Source: Eudorina sp. 2006-703-Eu-15
Taxonomy: Eukaryota > Chlorophyta > Chlorophyceae > Chlamydomonadales > Volvocaceae
Assembly: GCA_003117195.1 (NCBI GenBank)
Contig: BDSI01000116.1
Span: forward strand, 62,001 to 126,000
Reading direction: 5' to 3'
Length of the DNA stretch: 64,000 bases
A program made the position numbers and the translations under genes. The notes under the pieces were generated by a model, which saw only the letters and a list, made by a program, of their open reading frames with translations, had not been told where the DNA came from and did not search any database. Below are positions 58,201 to 64,000 of the stretch, piece by piece; the first letter of the stretch is position 1; each line of letters begins with the position of its first letter.

Positions 58201-61200
58201 TCGTACACGTAGACGGTGTGGGAGTTGTCGGTGGCGACGGCCGTGAGGTAGACCCCGTCGGGTGAGAAGCCCAGGCAGCAGAAGCCGCGGTCCTCCTTGC
58301 GGAAGGGTATGCGGGCCAGCTGCGGCTCGCCCTGCTGCGACCCCACCCGGCTGTCCCACACGCAGATGTAGGGGCCCTCGTCGTGGCTGCTCACCTGCGG
58401 GGGCGGGGGGGGGGCCGGGGCGGCCGAGTGAGACGGGTTGAGCAGGGCATTGGTCTAGAGAGGGATGAGGGGGTAGAACGCGTTGGAGCGGGCGGGGGTT
58501 ATAAGAACGAATACAGGTACGAATCGCGTTGCGGGGGAGGAGTGAGGGGTGTAGGTGACGCCGAGGGGTTTGTGACGTGGTGGGGTTGGGAGTGTGAGGC
58601 GGGGTAAGTAGGACTGGGCGGTGGTAAAGGGCAGACGAGGAGAGGCCCTTGCGGAAGAAGCGGACCGGCAAATGAAAGAAAAGTGGGAGGGAAGAAGGAA
58701 AGGTCACAGCAGGCGGGGCCGTGCCGGCGCGCCCCCCAACCCTCACCCCCCGCTTCTGCAACCTGCGCGGTGGCCGCGATGGTCCGCGCTGGGTACTTCT
58801 TGCCGTTGACGTCAACCTCCGCGGGGCACAGCGCCAGCGCCTTGACGTCGTCCGTGTGGCCCAGGAAGAAGTGCTGGCTGTGACCGCTGCCCGGGGCGCC
58901 TCCGCCTCCGCCTCCTCCTCCTCCAGCGCGGGGCGTGTAGACCACCGCCAGGCCCGCGGTGAAGTACACGATCTGGCCGTTGGCTGTGTAGAACAGGTTC
59001 TGGCTGGTTGCGTCCTTGCCTGACGGCGGGTGACGGGTGGCAGGGGTTAAAAAGAAACAGCCGGGGCGGGGGGGGGGGCAGTGGAAGGGCAAGGTCATGC
59101 GGGCGCGTTCGGCTTCCCGGGGTGGTGCGGGTGCGCGAGGGAGCCCGGACTGGAGAGGCGCCCGACTTGAGAGGCTGCTACAGGGAGGGGTCTGCGCCGG
59201 GGTCTGGGTGAAGGACGTGGGAGACGATGATGAGGGAGGTACCGCAGGAGGTGTGTGGGTGACGGTGTGGGATGGAGCTCTGAGCCATGACGGCGAAGTT
59301 TGGCGGCTGGCGTGTCCGCACCCAACACGCACCCCGCCCCATCCCAGCTCATCCCACCCCAACCCCCTATCCCTCGTCAAACCCTGGCCCTCCCCGCCAC
59401 ACCCACCGTTGTAACCGTACACGAAATTGAGCACCAGCCGCTTGTTGGGCAACTCCGCGGACCGGGCCGCGTCCACCTGCCACCGAGGGCGGGACGGAGG
59501 GAGGCACGGAGAGAAGGACGGAGGGAGGGACGGAGGGAGGGCGAGGAGAAGAAGGACCAGGCGGCATGTGAATATCAGCAGCAGGGCACCGAGAGCCCCT
59601 CCCCGCGGTGGTGATGCCGTCCGTCCCGGTGCCCTGCCCTCCTCAGTGCAGGACGCGCGCGAGGGTGTCGTCACTTCCTTCCCCTCCGTTCCCCCCCGCC
59701 CTGTGCAGGTGACGGAATGCAATACCGCGCTCACCATGGCCGGCCAGCGCCCTCATAGAGGCCCCCGCTTTCGTCAGCCCGGCAGCCAACGCCCGAGACA
59801 TGCCGGGGCCCGCTCACGGACCTCCCCACATACAAGCCTCCAAGCACAGACGAACGCTCGACTGCCCCCGTCAGGCCCAGCCCTGGTGTCGGTCGCCCCT
59901 GTCCCGTGCTCCTGTCCGCTCCCCTTTCCTGCCTCGACTGCCCCCGTCAGGCCCGTTGCGCCGCCTGTACCCGTGGGCTGGTGTTTAGGAAGGAATCCCG
60001 CCCGCCTGTACCCATGGGGTGGTGTGGATGTGAAGCGCCAGCTGCTGCTGGTGGTGGCCCGGCTGGTGGTGGCCCGGCTGCCGCTGCTGCTGCTGCCCCG
60101 GGTCCCCACCTGCGGATCCCAGTTGGTGGGCGTGTAGAGCGGCTTGCGGCAGCGCCTGTCCTTGATCTTGCCGTGGAAGTTGGCCGCCGCCACGTCCTTG
60201 AAGGGGCCGTGACGGACTGGGGGCAGTGGAGGCAGACCGAAAGAGGCGGGGGGCCACGGTGCGGGTGAGGGCGCTTGCGGCGGAAAAGCCACGCCACAGC
60301 GCCATTTGTTGGCTGCTGTTCTCCCAGAGGTGCAAGCCGTTCAAGAATGGCCGTTCGAGACACCTCTGCTGCTGCGTCCGGGTACTTTTGTAACCCCTCC
60401 GCTCGAGCCCGCAGGTGCCCGCCCCCCAAAAAACCTCCGTAACGCCATCCCCATCCGACAGCACCTTGTCCATGCATGAGGTAACCAGCCTAGCCCCACT
60501 CAAACCCCCCAAAGCCAACGGCCCTGTCTGTAGCAGACCATTCCGATCAGCAACCAACAGAGCCGCGACCGTGCCAAGTTCCGCCCCGCCCAGCACCGTC
60601 AAGTTCCGGCCCCCCCCCGAGTTCCGCCCCCCAGCGCCGCCATATAGCGCTGTTCCTCCCCCTGGAGTGGCTCACGCGGCATCTCCTCCGCCAGCTGCCG
60701 GCTGGGCTGCGTCAGCAGGATGTTGGCGAAGCGGGTGTACGGCAGCCGGTCCTTGAAGCCGAACCGCTCGAACAGGCGCTGCGCCTCGGGCACGCTGCAT
60801 GGCACGTTGAGCTGCTCGCAGATGGCGCAGAACTCGTCCCAGCTCACGTCGCCGCTGCCATCGTCCACGGACCTGGACAGGGGTGGTGATGAGGCGGTGG
60901 TGATGCGGGGGGTGGTGATGATGCGGTGGTGATGCGGGGGGTGGTGATGAGGCGGTGGTGATGCGGGGGGCGGTGATGCCGGGGGGGGGGTGATGCGGGG
61001 GGTTGGTCATGAGGGGGTTGGTGATGAGGGGGTTGGTGATGGGGGGGGATATAAGTAATTGGGTGCGGTGGGGGATAGGGGTCGCTAAAGTTAAATTCTT
61101 GAGTTACGTCACCAAGCAAACGCAGACCGAAGCCCACCAACGGACCCGGTCGCGGAGGAGTGCGGCCGAGGCGAGCGGGTTGCAGCCAAGCAGGGCCCCT

Positions 61201-63839
61201 GTGGGCCCGCATAGCCCTGCCGAGCCCGGGTACGAGAGCGGTAACGGCAAGGGGGCGTGGCGGCCGCGACGGCCCTTCCAGGGACGCCCCTCCCCGCACG
61301 CCCTGCCAGGGCCAAGCGGCCAACCCCCAACCCCGGGTCTTGCCTTTGTTAGCAGGCCGGGGCAGGTGGTGGCGCGGCCCACTTGACCCGTTGCCGCTCT
61401 GTGACGGTTTTCGTGCAGGTAACTACGGGGAGCATATTCGACATTGCTTTGGGTCGGGCGGGGTTTCCTCGCATATGCGACAACGCGCTTGCGACAACCG
61501 CGGCGCCCCCCTCCCCCCGAGCCCCGCGCGACGCACTTGAACATCTTGAGCAGGACGCTCTTGCTGTCTTCGTACACTGTACGACGGCCGCGCAGGGCGT
61601 CGCGGATCTGGTCCTCCAGCAGGGCCATGGTGGCGTCGCTCAGGTCGGGTCCCTCGTGGGTGCCGCTGGAGGGGCGGGGGGGGGGGGCGGGTCGGGGGGC
61701 GGGTCGGGAGCGGGGCGGCGGAGGCGGTGCGGAAGCACAAACCCGGCGATGGGCACGGAGCCGGGGCTGCAGCGATGCGCAAATGGGTCATGGGCGTGGT
61801 GGAGGGAGGGCGCTATGCACGGGGCGGGTGGGCGGGAATAAGGCGGCAGGATGAAGAGCGCTGCGGGCTGGCTGTTGGAGGCCTTGGCTGGCCAGGACGA
61901 CACAGACCACCACCACCATCACCACCACAACAGCCCGCACCCAAAACAAGGCCCGTTGCGCCCACCCATCCCACCCACCAACCCAACCCCCGTCTTCATT
62001 TCAACACCCACCCGGGCCCCCAACCCAACCACCCGTCGCGATATACCCAAATACCGGAGCACCGGCCCCGCCAGCTCACGACCCAGATGGAAATCGCACC
62101 CAACCCACATCCCTGACCCCGCATCCCGTACGCAAGTTGCTTGGCACAGCCCCAGGGCCCAGGCCGCCCGCCTCGACTCCCCTCTCTCCACCGCCCTCAA
62201 GCCGCCCGGTCCCTCACGGCCGCGCCGCCGTACCTCATCCGCATGCCCGCCATCTGCTGACCGACCGCCCCCACATCCCGCTCTGCGAACGCCGCTCGTC
62301 CCATGGGAACCGGCCCCGTGTTGTACGACGAGCTCTGCCGGGGGGTGCGGTTGCGCTGCGGCGGCCCCGCGGGGTCGCCGAACATGCCCCCACCGGCGCC
62401 GCCCATCCTGCCGCCGCCGCCGCCGCCTCCCGCCCGTGCCGCGCCGCCCAGCGCGCCGCCCACGGCCTCCATCTGGCCCAGCCCCGGCGACTTCAAGTCC
62501 ATGCCGATGCCCGTCAGCGGCCTGGTGGTCTTGCCTCCCGCCAGGGTGGCGGACACAGGCTTGATCTGCTTGGCTGTGCGACGCAGGCGAAGACATGGAA
62601 GAGGGGGTTCGCCGTAAGAATGCGTCTTTCGTAAAGGAATCCCAGAACGGTGCGTGACACGGTGTCGAGCGGCCTGCCGAGATTCCGTGGAGATGGGACT
62701 TGCGGGGTGAAGTCGACGGTTCGTGGGGGCGACATGAAGGGCAGACGTGACCCCCCTTAGGGGCTGCGTGGACCGCGTGACAACGCCTGCAGCCGCCTCC
62801 GGGTTGTTTCCGGAGCCGGGTGCGGTTGGACCTGCAGGGCCGCCGCGAAAGAGCGGCACGACCGTCGGCCCGCCCTTCCCCAGATGTGTTTGCACTGCGC
62901 TGAACCCCCCCCACACACACGTCCCCTCCCCTTCCCCCGCGCGTCTCTCTCTAGGTTCCCCCGCGGCCCAGTGCGCGCGGCCCAGCGGACGCTGCCCGGG
63001 ACCGCGCCGGGAACCCCCACCCCTGGACCCGAGAACCCAAAGTTTGGGTCGCACTTGGGTCACCCTGCCCCTTCCGGTGCACACCCGAGGCCGCAACGCA
63101 CTTGTGGTGCCAGGGGGCGGGGCCCTGGGCAGCTCCTTCCGCGGCAGCTCGTCCCAGGCGTTCCGGGCGCCGCTGGACGCGGGCCGCACGCGCTCGCGGT
63201 GGCCCTGGGACTGCCCGACGGCGCCGCCGCCACCCGCGTTGAGGGCGTGGGCGGGCCCCGCGCCGGCGCCGGTGGGCGGCCGCATGCGGCTCGCTGAAGG
63301 TGGCCTGCGACGTCGTCGGCATCGTCCCACGGTGAGTGGTGCGGGTTGCCAAGCAAGCGGGCAGGGGTGCAGCTTCAGCAGGCCGTAAGCTTGCCAGTCG
63401 CGCGCCGCATGGCTGCCGAGGATGGGCCCCGGCCGCGCCGTCTTCACGTCGGAGGGGCTGCGGTAAACGGCGGTTCGGCCTTGCTGGCTACTATGTGTGA
63501 AGTCCTGACAGCACCGTCATCGACGGTCGGCACCTCTACGGCACCCCTACGCGATGGCTTGTATGGCTTGACACTGACGCAAGGCTGTGTGTACCTGCCG
63601 CCACCTGGTCCAGCTGCAGCGGCCCCGCCGGCTCCAGCTCCACCGCCATCGCCCGCGCGCATGGGGTCTACACCACGGTTGGTGGCGGCTTTGGACCAGG
63701 TGCCTCCCATACCGCCGGCGTAGCCGCCCACGTAGACGCCTTGGGCACGATCGCCGGCGGCCATGCCCCCACCCGCGTTTGCCGTGCGTATGGCCCCGGC
63801 CAGGCGGGCCCGTGTCGAGTCACCCATTGTTCCGGACAT
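52265..63839 (-). CDS. EML/EMAP-type microtubule-associated WD-repeat protein with EF-hand
   Basis: Seventeen exons: 63595-63839, 63102-63304, 62234-62573, 61537-61665, 60676-60872, 60110-60216, 59407-59476, 58763-59019, 58143-58394, 57328-57582, 56665-56824, 55800-56005, 55379-55621, 54673-54946, 53762-54042, 53084-53198, 52265-52521. All phases match: 1196 residues. Residues 1-262 are Gly/Ala-rich and basic; DDGSGDVSWDEF at about 308 is an EF-hand loop. KRLVLNFVYGYNG (about 418-430) is the HELP motif that opens the EML tandem propeller. WD repeats follow to about 1110, including LFYTANGQIVYFTA, CDILEVTESAQ, VLVYGHCDDVWAVAFHP, LTLWDL, DMEVLVWNARTG and GHSSHVLGVRFN. The tail is acidic (EEDIDPGDEF). 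EMLs bind microtubules; EF-hand versions are common in ciliated protists, so an axonemal role is likely but inferred. Introns 56006-56664 and 55622-55799 need GC donors (CAG/GCGAGG, CAG/GCAGGT). Confidence 0.93.
52861..52925. repeat. CCGCCCTCCCCA tandem pyrimidine repeat
   Basis: CCGCCCTCCCCAC units repeat two to three times and run into CCGCCCGCC, in the EML intron 52522-53083. Confidence 0.7.
54539..54590 (+). repeat. Family R2 copy, long form, antisense in EML gene
   Basis: TTGGCAGCAGCGCTGTACAA then ACATGTCTACCAATTTCCTG, closely matching 29576-29624 in a different gene. It lies in the intron 54043-54672. Confidence 0.75.
56172..56222. repeat. 17-bp direct repeat, two to three copies
   Basis: TGTCCTTGGGGGGCAC is repeated in tandem, in the EML intron 56006-56664. 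Confidence 0.8.
56345..56440. repeat. About 48-bp direct repeat, two copies
   Basis: GGTAAAGAGGAGG then CCCTTGGAC and TCAGGACAAGG occur twice in the same order, in the EML intron 56006-56664. Confidence 0.8.
56584..56632 (+). repeat. Family R2 copy, antisense in EML gene
   Basis: AATGTCTACCAATTTCCTAT preceded by a TA run, with CCCCAG on both sides. It is about 30 bp downstream of the GC donor of exon 56665-56824. Confidence 0.7.
60876..61050. repeat. GGTGGTGATGCGGGG minisatellite
   Basis: Irregular tandem array of GGTGATGAGGCGGTGGTGAT-like units in the EML intron 60873-61536. Open frames here on either strand (PPHHHRLITT) are repeat artefacts. Confidence 0.85.
61448..61472 (+). repeat. Dispersed repeat family R3, copy 3
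   Basis: TTTGGGTCGGGCGGGGTTTC then CTCGC, with an upstream TATTCGACA shared in part with the copy at 14961. It is in the same EML intron, close to the exon 61537-61665 donor. Confidence 0.65.
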
Positions 63840-63845
63840 TTGTCT

Positions 63846-64000
63846 ATGGAGGAGCAGGCGCTGCCCGAACTAGACTACAAGCACTTTGATAGGATTTACA
63901 GATCAATGCGGGCTGTGGCCGCACGCGTCGCGCAGGCAACTGCACGCAAATGCCACGCCGGGTCAAACAGCAAATTGCTGCAGATACTGCAAGGAAAGAG
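63846..64000 (+). CDS. 5' end of an unrecognised gene, head-to-head with the EML-type gene (partial)
   Basis: An ATG at 63846 opens a frame with no stop to the window edge (51 codons). It begins MEEQALPELDYKHFDRIYRS and continues with MRAVAARVAQATARKC and SNSKLLQIL. The composition (amphipathic, charged, no repeats) is coding-like, and the frame is better than the longer overlapping open frame of another phase. Its start codon is 6 bp from the EML start on the opposite strand, so the two must share a bidirectional promoter with overlapping transcribed leaders, unless one start is really further in. No family recognised. Confidence 0.55.
   Translation, partial: MEEQALPELDYKHFDRIYRSMRAVAARVAQATARKCHAGSNSKLLQILQGK

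Overview
The window is nuclear DNA of a GC-rich, intron-rich eukaryote, most likely a volvocine or other chlamydomonadalean green alga. That placement is inferred from four things: many short introns with GTGAG/GTGCG-type donors, Ala/Gly/Ser low-complexity inserts in most proteins, a proline-rich extracellular-type linker, and a C-terminal MYND-like finger on a giant Ala-rich protein. No prokaryotic operon, tRNA, rRNA or CRISPR array was found. Exon borders were set by hand, requiring GT/GC-AG borders and matching intron phase across each junction.

Layout. 126-11223 (-): secreted protein with a signal peptide, a proline-rich region and a long series of RCC1-type repeats, nearly one repeat per exon, running off the left edge. 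13295-18651 (-): eight-exon membrane-anchored protein with two fibronectin type III modules, a Cys-rich stretch and a Gly/Ser/Ala tail. 21130-24781 (+): seven-exon organellar uroporphyrinogen-III C-methyltransferase (siroheme branch). 25205-34412 (+): LETM1-like organelle protein, about 13 exons. 37639-42735 (-): two-exon protein of 1618 residues with a MYND-like finger. 44167-44702 (+): first two exons of an unrecognised gene with a lipidation-type N terminus. 44703-50978 is mostly non-coding, with a 23-bp minisatellite and scattered ankyrin-like fragments. 50979-51362 (-): single-exon LSM1. 52265-63839 (-): 17-exon EML-type microtubule/ciliary protein with an EF-hand and a WD array. 63846-64000 (+): start of another gene, head-to-head with EML and only 6 bp from its start codon.

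The genes do not form a pathway: they are neighbours on a eukaryotic chromosome covering extracellular matrix/surface, tetrapyrrole, organelle membrane, mRNA decay and cytoskeleton roles. The most unusual material is the exon-duplicated RCC1 array fused to a proline-rich linker, several short dispersed repeats sitting inside introns (one copy flanked by 13-bp direct repeats), two GC-AG introns in the EML gene, and the extremely tight divergent gene pair at the right edge.
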